Source: UBA12026 sp035291405
GTDB lineage: Bacteria > Patescibacteriota > Microgenomatia > UBA8517
Length of the DNA stretch: 19,234 bases
Reading direction: 5' to 3'
Assembly: GCA_035291405.1 (NCBI GenBank)
Contig: DATDSD010000016.1
Location: forward strand, 1-19,234
Part shown: one piece after another, positions 6,632 through 14,489 of the stretch
Layout: every line of letters begins with the position of its first letter
Numbering within the stretch: the stretch's first letter is position 1
Notes under the pieces: generated by a model
Seen by the model: only the letters and a program-made list of their open reading frames with translations
What the model was told of the DNA's origin: nothing
The model's database searches: none
Program-made: the position numbers and the translations under genes

Positions 6632-8017
6632 ATGCAAAGAATTTTGGTTAATGAGACACCTGAAAAGATTGATGAAACGGTAATATTAAAAGGTTGGGTT
6701 AATGTGGTGCGTGATCATGGTAAGGTAACTTTTGTTGATCTAAGGGATAGAACTGGGATTATTCAGTGTGTAGGGACAAATTTAGAAAAAATTACAACAG
6801 AAAGCGTTGTTGAAATTAGAGGTAAAGTTGTAAAACGACTTGAAAAGTTGGTTAATTCCAACATTGAAACTGGTAAAATTGAGCTTCAGATTGAGAGTTT
6901 AACAGTTATTTCAATGGCTTCAGAACTTCCATTGCCAATTGACACAGATGGTTATGATATTGATGAAGAAGTAAGAAACAAGTATAGGTATTTAGACTTA
7001 AGGCGAACAAGAATGAGCAAAAACATTCGAATTAGGAGTAAAGTAACTCAATTCTTAAGAAATTATTTGATAGATAATGATTTTGTCGAAATTGAAACTC
7101 CAATTTTGACAAAAACAACACCTGAGGGTGCAAGAGATTTCTTAGTTCCATCAAGATTACAGATTGGTAAGTTTTATGCACTTCCTCAGTCGCCACAACA
7201 ATATAAACAATTATTAATGGTTGCTGGAATGGAAAGATATTTTCAATTTGCCAGATGTTTCAGGGATGAAGATCCCAGAAAAGACCGAGCATATGGTGAA
7301 TTTACACAACTTGATATGGAAATGTCTTTTGTTGAGCAAGATGATATTTTGGAGTTAACCGAAAAGATGTTTACGAAATTAGTAAAAGAAATTTTCTCGG
7401 AAAAAAAGATAACTCAAAGTCCATGGCCTAGAATTTCTCATAAGGATGCTAAAGAAAAATATGGGAACGATAAACCCGACTTAAGAAAAGATAAAAATGA
7501 TCCAAATGAGTTAGCTTTCTGCTGGGTTTTAAACTTTCCACTCTTTACTGAACAATCAAAAGACGACTTTTTTTATGGCTCCGGAAATGCTAAATGGGCA
7601 CCTTCGCATCATATGTTTACCGCTCCTCATCCTGAAGACATTAAATTTTTAGAAACTGATCCAAGCAAAGTCAGGGGACTGCAACACGATTTTGTTTTGA
7701 ATGGATTTGAAGTTGGTGGGGGAAGCATTCGAATACATGATCCAAAAATTCAAGAAAAAATATTTAAATTGATAGGTTTTTCTGAAAAGCAAAGAAAACA
7801 ATTTGACCACATGTTAACAGCATTTACATATGGAGTTCCACCCCATGGGGGTATTGCTCCAGGTTTGGACAGATTTATGATGGCAATTTTAGGAGAACCC
7901 TCTGTTCGTGAAGTAATGGCTTATCCCACTTCATCATCAGGTCAAACCGCAGTTCTTGATGCTCCAAGCGAGGCTTCCGAAGGACAGTTAAAAGAACTTG
8001 GAATGAAAGTAAAATGA
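6632..8017 (+). CDS. aspS: Aspartate--tRNA ligase, bacterial type lacking the GAD insertion
   Basis: This class II synthetase charges tRNA-Asp. An N-terminal OB fold (GWVNVVRDHGKVTFVDLRD, 21-39) is followed by the catalytic core: YRYLDLRR (118-125), FVEIETPILTKTTPEGARDF (151-170), motif 2 with FRDEDPRKDRAYGEFTQLD (210-228), NGFEVGGGSIRIHDP, and motif 3 GIAPGLDRF. The core is clearly of bacterial type. Bacterial AspRS of about 590 residues has a GAD insertion of roughly 100 residues between YGSDKPDLR and the next core strand. Here YGNDKPDLR (277-285) runs after only about ten residues into FCWVLNFPLF, so the insertion is absent and the protein is 461 residues. Whether it also charges tRNA-Asn cannot be told from sequence alone. 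The stop overlaps the next start (ATGA). Confidence 0.95.
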   Translation: MQRILVNETPEKIDETVILKGWVNVVRDHGKVTFVDLRDRTGIIQCVGTNLEKITTESVVEIRGKVVKRLEKLVNSNIETGKIELQIESLTVISMASELPLPIDTDGYDIDEEVRNKYRYLDLRRTRMSKNIRIRSKVTQFLRNYLIDNDFVEIETPILTKTTPEGARDFLVPSRLQIGKFYALPQSPQQYKQLLMVAGMERYFQFARCFRDEDPRKDRAYGEFTQLDMEMSFVEQDDILELTEKMFTKLVKEIFSEKKITQSPWPRISHKDAKEKYGNDKPDLRKDKNDPNELAFCWVLNFPLFTEQSKDDFFYGSGNAKWAPSHHMFTAPHPEDIKFLETDPSKVRGLQHDFVLNGFEVGGGSIRIHDPKIQEKIFKLIGFSEKQRKQFDHMLTAFTYGVPPHGGIAPGLDRFMMAILGEPSVREVMAYPTSSSGQTAVLDAPSEASEGQLKELGMKVK

Positions 8018-8922
8018 AAAATAATCTTCTTTATTTATCACTTCTATCCTTTTTATTGATTTCAACTTCTGCTTTATCACTTTCAAATAATTTAACAAGT
8101 TTCGTGTCAATTATTTATTCAAAACCAAAAGTAAAGACTTACTCACCCATCCCTGTTTTAAAAGATGGTGTAAAGTATCCAATTCTTTCCTCTCAGTCAG
8201 TTATGGCAGTAGATTTAGTGTCTGGAGTAACACTTTACGAAAAAGATTCAAACAAGGCACTTCTTCCTGCTTCTACAACAAAAATTGTTACTGCGCTAGT
8301 AGCCTTGGACAGCTACGAATTAAATCAGGTATTAAAAGTTGGAGCAGTAAAAGTTGAAGGACAAAAGATGGGTTTAGTTTCAGGTGAGGAAATAATGTTT
8401 TCAGATTTGTTAAGTGGACTATTAATTTACTCAGCTAATGATGCCGCAGAAGTTTTAGCTTCAAATTATCCAGGTGGAAGAGAATTATTTATAGATCTAA
8501 TGAATAAAAAAGTAAAAGATTTAGGACTTACTAATACTCATTTTGGTAATCCAACAGGACTTGATAATGGTGAACAATATACAACTACCAGGGATTTAAT
8601 TGTTGTAAGTAAATATGCAATGAAAAATCCTATTTTTGCCGAATTGGTTGGAACTAAGGAAAAAGTTGTGAAAAGTGTTGATGGTAGATTTATACACAGA
8701 TTAATTAATATTAATAAGCTTTTGGGAAAAGTGGAAGGAGTTACAGGGGTGAAGACTGGTTGGACTGAAAATGCAAGAGAAAATCTCGTGACTGAGGTTA
8801 ATAGAGATGGTAAGAAAATAATGATAGTAGTTTTAGGTAGTTCAGATAGATTTGGGGAAACAACAGAACTAATTAATTGGATTTATGGTAATTATATTTG
8901 GGAAGAAGTAAAACCTACTTAA
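8014..8922 (+). CDS. D-alanyl-D-alanine carboxypeptidase (peptidase S11)
   Basis: A serine penicillin-binding protein of the DacA/S11 family, which trims the terminal D-alanine from peptidoglycan stem peptides outside the membrane. The three active-site motifs are intact: STTK at 87-90 (nucleophile Ser87), SAN at 140-142, and KTG at 247-249. Residues about 4-22 are hydrophobic and look like a signal peptide or anchor. The catalytic domain fills the rest; the C-terminal beta-sandwich and amphipathic tail of longer DacA proteins are missing (302 residues). The start overlaps the aspS stop by four bases, so the two are translationally coupled despite unrelated roles. With alr at 17080 it supports a functional peptidoglycan pathway. 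It converges with the next gene after 13 bases. Confidence 0.93.
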   Translation: MKNNLLYLSLLSFLLISTSALSLSNNLTSFVSIIYSKPKVKTYSPIPVLKDGVKYPILSSQSVMAVDLVSGVTLYEKDSNKALLPASTTKIVTALVALDSYELNQVLKVGAVKVEGQKMGLVSGEEIMFSDLLSGLLIYSANDAAEVLASNYPGGRELFIDLMNKKVKDLGLTNTHFGNPTGLDNGEQYTTTRDLIVVSKYAMKNPIFAELVGTKEKVVKSVDGRFIHRLININKLLGKVEGVTGVKTGWTENARENLVTEVNRDGKKIMIVVLGSSDRFGETTELINWIYGNYIWEEVKPT

Positions 8923-8935
8923 GAAATAATTTTAC

Positions 8936-9982
8936 TCATTCACCGTAATAGTCTGAAGTAACTGCTGGTACGTAAGCTTTAAAGTCCTTATCTCCTTCAA
9001 AGACATAAACAGGTTGGAAAAATTCTGTATAAACTCCTGGGTCATAATAGGCAAGATAAATTTTTCTTATTTTTATATTATCCCCTTCTGCTGTCAAACC
9101 ATAACTAGCTGGGTAGTAATTTCCCCCAGTAAACTCTTGCCACGCCTGATCGCCTGTTTTAATTGGATATGTAGCTTTCTGGGTTTCATCTACTGGAAAA
9201 TAATGATATTCACCAGCAATAATGTCTTTTCCTTTTTCTTTAATACCTGAAACCATAAACCAAACATTACTTTTATCTGGAGTATTACTGACAATTGGCA
9301 ATTCATTGTATTTTTTTCTAAAAAGATCAATTCTAACTATATTGGAATCAGAGAGTGCAACGGCAGGTATAAAACTTCCTGCCTGAGTTTTTAAGTATTG
9401 GTGGGTAACGTCACCATTTAAATCTGCAGCTAAAAGATTTGCATTAGATAAAAAAGATCTCACTGTTCCAGCTGAAACTTCTGGTGGGTTTGGTTTGACT
9501 AAAATTGGAGTAGGGTCAGCATTTAAATCAAAACTAATTGAAAAAGCACCAGTAATAATATCAGCTTCAAGCTGAGCAGAAGATGTCTTATGATTAAATT
9601 TGTAAACGGAGTCTGAAACTTGTTGTGGATCTGAGGTGTAACCTAATTTTTTTGCTATTTCCTTGGTGTAATCAAGAGAAAGTAAGTTTGCGGATTTCCT
9701 GGGCATAAAATAAACATTGGCTTTCGCATCAAAACTTGGAATATTTCCTTCAACGGTTTCTAATGTGAAGTTAAGATTTAACTTTGTTTTTTCAGGAAAT
9801 GGAAGTTTAGGTAATTTTCCAAATGCAACAGTTGGAGGTTCTGGAGCTGGTGGAAAAACCTTCTTGTATAGTGAGATAGCCCCATTAAGCATTATTCTTC
9901 CAATAATTAAGAAGATAATAAAATAAATTCCATATCTAATTGCTTTTCTGGCTGTAATTGAAGCGTAGGTTAAGGTTACCAT
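8936..9982 (-). CDS. Membrane-anchored extracytoplasmic protein of unknown function
   Basis: I do not recognise a named family. A single membrane helix lies at about residues 17-37, followed by a proline-rich linker (FPPAPEPP) and a long exported domain of about 300 residues rich in beta strands. The domain has NVYFMPRKSANLLS near its start and IYLAYYDPG...FFQPVYVFEGDKDFKAYVPAV at its end. That ending recalls the YycI/YycH fold, but only loosely. The reading frame opens at a TTG at 10009, but I chose ATG 9982 (348 residues): a TATAAT ends exactly 6 bases before it, and the longer version would cross the gltX promoter. It diverges from gltX, so an envelope role cannot be deduced from its neighbour. 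Confidence 0.75.
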   Translation of the reverse strand: MVTLTYASITARKAIRYGIYFIIFLIIGRIMLNGAISLYKKVFPPAPEPPTVAFGKLPKLPFPEKTKLNLNFTLETVEGNIPSFDAKANVYFMPRKSANLLSLDYTKEIAKKLGYTSDPQQVSDSVYKFNHKTSSAQLEADIITGAFSISFDLNADPTPILVKPNPPEVSAGTVRSFLSNANLLAADLNGDVTHQYLKTQAGSFIPAVALSDSNIVRIDLFRKKYNELPIVSNTPDKSNVWFMVSGIKEKGKDIIAGEYHYFPVDETQKATYPIKTGDQAWQEFTGGNYYPASYGLTAEGDNIKIRKIYLAYYDPGVYTEFFQPVYVFEGDKDFKAYVPAVTSDYYGE

Positions 9983-10005
9983 ACTAAAATTATAGATGTT
10001 ATAAT
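9976..10005 (+). promoter_or_regulatory. gltX promoter, extended -10, leaderless
   Basis: TTACCA (9976-9981) and an extended -10, TG-T-TATAAT (9997-10005), are separated by 18 bases. The -10 ends exactly 6 bases before the ATG at 10012. It interlocks with the divergent promoter on the other strand, whose -10 lies inside this spacer. Confidence 0.75.
9989..9994 (-). promoter_or_regulatory. -10 of the membrane-anchored protein gene
   Basis: A perfect minus-strand TATAAT (9994 to 9989) is followed by TTTAGT and the ATG at 9982. The predicted transcription start is the A of the start codon. This decides the start of the gene. Confidence 0.7.
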
Positions 10006-10011
10006 TCAAAT

Positions 10012-11319
10012 ATGAAAGTCAGAACCAGATTTGCTCCAAGCCCAACAGGATTTTTACACATCGGAGGTTTAAGAACTGCTCTTTATGCATATGCACTAGC
10101 TAAACACGAAAAAGGAGATTTTATTCTTCGCATTGAAGATACTGATCAAAAAAGAGAAGTAAGCGGAGCTGTTGAAGCACTACAAAATACTTTAAAAAAG
10201 TTTGGTCTCAATTGGGATGAATTTTATGTACAATCAGAACGCCTGGAAAAATACAAAAAAGCAGGGGAGCTTCTTGTCAAGGAAGGACATGCGTTTTATT
10301 GCGATTGTAAGAGTAAAAACGCGAAAGCTGAAGGTTACTCTACAAATTTAAAAGATCCATGTAGAGACAAGAATTTAACAAAAGGAGCAATAAAACTTAA
10401 GGTTCCAGAGGGAAAAACTTTAATCTATTTTGATTTTGTTCATCAGAAAGAAATATCATGGGATTCAAATACGGTCTATGATGCCACTTTGCTAAAATCT
10501 GATGGTTATCCAACTTATCATTTAGCAGTGGCTGTTGATGATCTTGATATGAAAATAACCCACCTTTTAAGAGGTCATGATTGGTTACCTTCGACTCCAA
10601 TTCATCTTTTGGTATTTGAGTATTTGGGAGGAAAAAGGCCGGAAATAGGTCATCTGACAGACATATTATCAAGTGAAACAGGTAAAAAACTTTCCAAAAG
10701 AAGGGATTCGGTCTTTGCTGAACAGTTTTTGGATGAGGAATATTTACCTGAAGCTCTTCTTAACTTTGTAATGCTATTAGGTTGGGCGCCAAAAGATAAT
10801 AGGGAGTTATTTACCTTAAGTGAATTTGTAGAAAACTTTGATATTAAGGGTTTTCAAGATGCCAATCCAAGATTTTTTAGAGAGAAACTTGATTGGATAA
10901 ATGGGCAATATATAAGACAGCTTTCAGATGAGGATTTAAATTCTAAATTCCAAGATATAAATTCAAAGTTTGCTGATTTAGAAAAAAAGAAACAGTTAGA
11001 AATTACCAAACTATTAAAAGAAAGAATAAAAAAGTTAAGTGATTTTAATTTATTGACCAAATTTTTCTTTGAAAGACCAGTTGTTGATAAAAAACTTCTA
11101 GGAGAAAATTATAAAGAACATTTATCAAAAATAATTAAGGGTATTGAGGACGATAGAGATCTGATGGAAATTGTCAAAGAAAATAACTTTAAAACTGGAG
11201 ATTTTTTTATGGATTTAAGAATTGCTATAACTGGGGTTAAGTTTACTCCACCAATTAACGAATCAATTGACATTTTAGGAAAAGAAGAGAGTATTTTAAG
11301 ATTAAAAAGTTTACTTTAA
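10012..11319 (+). CDS. gltX: Glutamate--tRNA ligase
   Basis: A class I synthetase that charges tRNA-Glu. The HIGH-type motif is HIGG (16-19) within FAPSPTGFLHIGGLRTALYA, the RIEDTD motif is at 40-45, and the KMSKS-type motif is KLSKR at 226-230. A zinc-site remnant YCDC (Cys97, Cys99) with Cys117 lies in the acceptor-binding insertion. LRGHDWLPSTP (186-196) and LGWAPKDNRELFTL mark the core and the start of the helical anticodon region. At 435 residues it is shorter than the usual 465-490, the loss being in the anticodon-binding end. If the genome lacks glutaminyl-tRNA synthetase, as many CPR do, it may also charge tRNA-Gln for GatCAB; this is not testable here. Its stop overlaps the next start as TAATG. 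Confidence 0.95.
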   Translation: MKVRTRFAPSPTGFLHIGGLRTALYAYALAKHEKGDFILRIEDTDQKREVSGAVEALQNTLKKFGLNWDEFYVQSERLEKYKKAGELLVKEGHAFYCDCKSKNAKAEGYSTNLKDPCRDKNLTKGAIKLKVPEGKTLIYFDFVHQKEISWDSNTVYDATLLKSDGYPTYHLAVAVDDLDMKITHLLRGHDWLPSTPIHLLVFEYLGGKRPEIGHLTDILSSETGKKLSKRRDSVFAEQFLDEEYLPEALLNFVMLLGWAPKDNRELFTLSEFVENFDIKGFQDANPRFFREKLDWINGQYIRQLSDEDLNSKFQDINSKFADLEKKKQLEITKLLKERIKKLSDFNLLTKFFFERPVVDKKLLGENYKEHLSKIIKGIEDDRDLMEIVKENNFKTGDFFMDLRIAITGVKFTPPINESIDILGKEESILRLKSLL

Positions 11320-12248
11320 TGAATAAAACTGCCCCAAATACTAATTTTCGTGACTTACTAAAGTTAAAAAGTTTAGAAACTCAACAATCTTTTAAAAAGA
11401 ATTTTCCAGAGGCGCATCAATTTTTGTTAGAGAAGGGTGTAGAACTTGGGAAAATAAGACAGCATTCAGCAAAGTTGATTTCAGCGGGAGCGCTTACAAG
11501 TACATTACTTTTATCTCCACCAACTGGAGCTAGTCAGTTGCCAACCCCGACAGACATTGTTCATAATTTAAGTGATTTTGAGAATAAAGACGTTAACATT
11601 GTTCCCCAAGAGGAATTAATAAGTTCTTTAAAGATTTTATTACCAAGTGAAGTGAGACCACTTGCGAGAGATGAAGAAAAAAGATTAGAAGTAGTAATAA
11701 AAAATATTTTAAATGTTAATGCAAAGGCCACACTCGAAGGAGAACATCTTAACACGGTTTATGGTTATATCGGTGCAGAGCAGCATTTAAAGAGATATCC
11801 TGGAGATATTTTAGAATATCACGGACCCTATTTTAAAGAAGGAATTGCCCCAGGTCTTGGCGCGTGGGGCTACTTTGCTAAATCAAGAGCCGATTTAAAT
11901 TCAAATCTAGTTGATACTGAAAAATGGTATTCGGTTGTTCAAACTTTATATTTACCTGATTGGGATTCACGACAACCCTATCTTCGGGATTGGTATAAAT
12001 ACAGAAAGTTACTAATAGTTAATTCTGTTAATGGCAATGCTGTAATTACTGCTCTTGCTGACTCTGGTCCAGCCGCTTGGACTGGTAAACATTTTGGTGG
12101 GAGTCCTGAAGTTATGGAGTATTTAGGTGGAAGTAGGTATAAAAAAGGTCCAGTTTTAGTTTTTTTTGTTGATGACCCAGAAAATAAAATAAAATTAGGT
12201 CCAGTAGATTATAATGATTTAAGTGGAAAGAAGTTAGTACAAATATAA
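11319..12248 (+). CDS. Putative exported protein with a double-psi beta-barrel-like end
   Basis: I do not recognise a characterised family. Residues about 50-68 are hydrophobic and follow a basic stretch (a late signal or anchor), and the region after them is likely extracytoplasmic. The middle holds TVYGYIGAEQHLKRYPGD (146-163) and GIAPGLGAWGYFA (175-187). The C-terminal part, residues about 228-285 (KLLIVNSVNGNAVITALAD, then SGPAAWTGKHFGGSPEVMEYLG), resembles the double-psi beta-barrel of RlpA-like and expansin-like proteins, which bind or cleave glycan strands. That resemblance is from memory and moderate. The ATG shares a base with the gltX stop (TAATG), so expression is coupled to gltX. 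The next gene follows 4 bases later. Confidence 0.65.
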   Translation: MNKTAPNTNFRDLLKLKSLETQQSFKKNFPEAHQFLLEKGVELGKIRQHSAKLISAGALTSTLLLSPPTGASQLPTPTDIVHNLSDFENKDVNIVPQEELISSLKILLPSEVRPLARDEEKRLEVVIKNILNVNAKATLEGEHLNTVYGYIGAEQHLKRYPGDILEYHGPYFKEGIAPGLGAWGYFAKSRADLNSNLVDTEKWYSVVQTLYLPDWDSRQPYLRDWYKYRKLLIVNSVNGNAVITALADSGPAAWTGKHFGGSPEVMEYLGGSRYKKGPVLVFFVDDPENKIKLGPVDYNDLSGKKLVQI

Positions 12249-12252
12249 AATT

Positions 12253-12579
12253 ATGTCAATTATTTTTTATGATAAATTAGTTGTGATTAAATCACTAGAT
12301 AAAAAAATAGAGAAATTAACTGAATCTGGCGACGAAAAACAAGAAATGTGGCAAATGGTTGAAGAGATAATTCATCATAAAGTATTGGGTTGTTGTCTTG
12401 ATCATTTACCAAAAGAACACCACAGTGAATTTCTGGATATGTTTCATAAAGCTCCACATGACGAAAACCTTTTAAAATATTTAAGCAAAAAATCTAAAAC
12501 AGATATGAAAAAAGTGATTAAACAGGAGATTAAAGATCTAACTAAGGATCTCCTCCTTCTTGACTCTAACAAAGTGTAG
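12253..12579 (+). CDS. Small hypothetical protein (108 aa)
   Basis: Not recognised. The sequence is predicted to be almost all helix and is soluble and charged: an N-terminal KLTESGDEKQEMWQMVEEI region, a central VLGCCLDHLPKEHHSEFLDMF, and a lysine-rich end. The LPKEHHSEFLDMF block has the look of short helical DUFs common in CPR genomes, such as DUF5663-like proteins, but I cannot assign it. A Cys-Cys pair and several histidines cluster near residues 40-65; metal binding is possible but unproven. It starts 4 bases after the previous stop, with no Shine-Dalgarno, and is probably the third gene of the gltX transcript. Its last 42 bases overlap the convergent membrane-protein gene. Confidence 0.65.
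   Translation: MSIIFYDKLVVIKSLDKKIEKLTESGDEKQEMWQMVEEIIHHKVLGCCLDHLPKEHHSEFLDMFHKAPHDENLLKYLSKKSKTDMKKVIKQEIKDLTKDLLLLDSNKV
12524..12554. repeat. Inverted repeat in the convergent overlap
   Basis: AGGAGAT (12524-12530) and ATCTCCT (12548-12554) can form a 7-bp stem with a 17-base loop that contains the palindrome AGATCT. It lies over the tail-to-tail overlap of two genes. No T-run follows on either strand, so termination here is uncertain. Confidence 0.3.
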
Positions 12580-14067
12580 CCAATCCTCCAAAATTTCCAA
12601 AAATGTCTTTAGAGGAGCCTCAATTATAAAATCAAAAATAAAACTTAAGATATTAAGTTTACTTATTTGGTTTGATAGAAACTGCCCCACCTTAATTATT
12701 GGTAAAAATATATAGTCAACTAAACTTTCCCAAAAGGACTCAGCGTATTCATCACTTAACTGATAATCTTTGGAGATTTCTCTAACCCTAAATGCAAAAA
12801 ACGAAACTACTGTTAAGAAGAACAAGAAAATAAATTGGCTGACAATACTAAATCCTAATAAATTAAGTAACCAAAGTATTCCAATTATTACCAAGGAGGA
12901 TGTAGTAAGAAAAAAGTAAAAAAATATTCTATTTTTCCCCGTAGACTTTGGAGTAGCTTGAATAAATTCAGGAGTAATTTTGGTCTCATCCTTATAAAAA
13001 TATTCATTAACTTTTTCAATCATAACATTGGAGTTTTTACTACTCGGAAGTTTTACACCGGAATTAAATAAAAACATCAATGATGGTGGGAAAAGAATAT
13101 TAATTGTTAATACCATGTAGTTAATTTTGCTGAACAATACTTCAAATGGAATTTCAATTAAAATAGCTAGGACCATTTTAGTTAAAATAATGTAGATAAT
13201 ACTTCTTTTGGATGCTCTTAATACTTTATCTTTTGTTTCAGAATATTTTTGTTCCAAAATTCTTCGAGCTCGTCCCTCTAATAACTTAGGATCCTCGATT
13301 AAGGAATTAATATCCTGACTACTTTTGATTATTTCTCTAATTAAATTAAAAGGAGGAATCATTTGGGTAACCTTTCTTTTCAAACTATCTTTTAATGGGT
13401 AGTTTAAATATTCTTCAATTTTGGCAACTGTGGTAAATAATTTTTTTGGATCATTCCATTTAGGAAGAAGTACTTTGAGAAGTTTATAGGTTATTAATAT
13501 TTCATCATTTTTTGCATAGGCTCTTTCAGTTGCAATATAAACTTGGATACTTTTAATTTGTTTGTCCGATTCTCCAAACTCAAGACGCGGAAGAAGGGAT
13601 GATGAAACATAATTTGTTAATATTTGAGGCAGAGGATTAAAACTTAAATTTTCTTCAATTTCACAAGAACAAAGTCCAATTAATTTTTCTGAAATATTTT
13701 TCTCTGAGAGGTTAAATACGTTTCTATATTTGTCTATAATTTTTGAAAGAGTTTCAATTTTTGACGATTCTATCGAGTTGTTACTAAAATATCTTGCCCA
13801 AGAAAGCTCTTTAATTAAAAGCCTTGCAATTTTAGGACTTTCCTGATTTAAGAAAAATCTTCTTTTTAATATTCTTTCAATAGCAGCTTGACGCACCAAG
13901 TGATCGTCTCTAAATTCAATTGCATTTCTGGCTTTTTCATATAGAAATCCTAAGTCTGAGGCTGTCTTTGTTGTTTTTACAGTTTCTTTTGTAATTTTCG
14001 AATTAAATTTGTTAGCCTCATTTAAATCATTTATTAAGCTTTTTGTTGTTTTGTTTAGATCTACCAT
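12538..14067 (-). CDS. Large membrane protein of unknown function
   Basis: I do not recognise this 509-residue protein. Residues 1-280 are soluble, helical and charged, with no enzyme motif I can identify. A short cysteine pair, CSC, lies at 133-135. Four hydrophobic helices follow at about 289-311, 317-336, 381-404 and 408-427, with a charged loop between the second and third. The last 80 residues are amphipathic with aromatic-rich hydrophobic stretches (DYIFLPIIKV, ILSFIFDFIIEAP) that may dip into the membrane. A long soluble N-domain followed by two helical hairpins is seen in many uncharacterised CPR proteins. The ATG is preceded by TATACT (14089 to 14084) with a 16-base gap. The 3' end overlaps the 108-aa gene by 42 bases. 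Confidence 0.7.
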   Translation of the reverse strand: MVDLNKTTKSLINDLNEANKFNSKITKETVKTTKTASDLGFLYEKARNAIEFRDDHLVRQAAIERILKRRFFLNQESPKIARLLIKELSWARYFSNNSIESSKIETLSKIIDKYRNVFNLSEKNISEKLIGLCSCEIEENLSFNPLPQILTNYVSSSLLPRLEFGESDKQIKSIQVYIATERAYAKNDEILITYKLLKVLLPKWNDPKKLFTTVAKIEEYLNYPLKDSLKRKVTQMIPPFNLIREIIKSSQDINSLIEDPKLLEGRARRILEQKYSETKDKVLRASKRSIIYIILTKMVLAILIEIPFEVLFSKINYMVLTINILFPPSLMFLFNSGVKLPSSKNSNVMIEKVNEYFYKDETKITPEFIQATPKSTGKNRIFFYFFLTTSSLVIIGILWLLNLLGFSIVSQFIFLFFLTVVSFFAFRVREISKDYQLSDEYAESFWESLVDYIFLPIIKVGQFLSNQISKLNILSFIFDFIIEAPLKTFLEILEDWLHFVRVKKEEILS

Positions 14068-14160
14068 TTAATTTCAGATGTACAGTATACTAGATTTATA
14101 AATAAGTAAATATCTTGATTAATTTTATTGGTAAGCAATAATACTTATTAATTCTAAGCT

Positions 14161-14472
14161 ATGGATAAAAATTTTGGTGGAGTAATCTGGACAAATCATG
14201 CCATTCAAAGATTATACGAAAGAGGTATTAAACAAGGGGATGCCTGGGCCACATGGAGGAATCCTGAACAGAGTAGATATGCAGCTTCAGAAGGTTCATG
14301 GATTTATTACAGAACTTATGGAGATAATAGAATTGAAGTTGTAGCCAAGCAAAATGATAAAAAAGAATGGATAATTCTTTCTGTTTGGAGTAAAAAAGTC
14401 TATCTTAAAAATACCAATATTGTTAGTAGTTCAGGTTCGTGGTTGAAAAAATTCTTAAATTTTTTTAAATAA
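14161..14472 (+). CDS. DUF4258-like small protein
   Basis: The N-terminal pattern WTNHAIQRLYERGI (10-23), followed by a loop and the strands IYYRTY, RIEVVAKQ and EWIILSVWSKK, matches the layout of DUF4258: a conserved histidine, an arginine-rich helix and a curved sheet. That fold is related to BrnT/RelE-type ribonuclease toxins, but many members have no known activity. No antitoxin-like gene lies next to it. The last residues (GSWLKKFLNFFK) form a short amphipathic tail. The 93-bp gap upstream is shared with the divergent membrane protein. No Shine-Dalgarno is seen, and the promoter is unclear (TTGATT at 14115 with a poor -10). The next gene follows after 17 bases. Confidence 0.65.
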   Translation: MDKNFGGVIWTNHAIQRLYERGIKQGDAWATWRNPEQSRYAASEGSWIYYRTYGDNRIEVVAKQNDKKEWIILSVWSKKVYLKNTNIVSSSGSWLKKFLNFFK

Positions 14473-14474
14473 CG

Positions 14475-14480
14475 TATACT
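14475..14480 (+). promoter_or_regulatory. Possible -10 of the phosphodiester glycosidase gene
   Basis: TATACT lies between the stop of the DUF4258 gene and the ATG at 14490, with a 9-base gap. It would give a leader of one or two bases. No convincing -35 is present, so read-through from upstream is the alternative. Confidence 0.35.
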
Positions 14481-14489
14481 TTATACATA

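Noticed and set aside
9983..10009. TTG start at 10009 for the membrane-anchored protein
   Set aside because: It would place nine codons across both divergent promoters; the ATG at 9982 follows a perfect TATAAT by 6 bases.
10397..10672. 91-aa minus-strand open frame inside gltX
   Set aside because: Antisense shadow of a well-conserved synthetase region.
14161..14472. Toxin-antitoxin system at the DUF4258 gene
   Set aside because: The fold is related to BrnT/RelE toxins, but no small antitoxin-like gene lies next to it.
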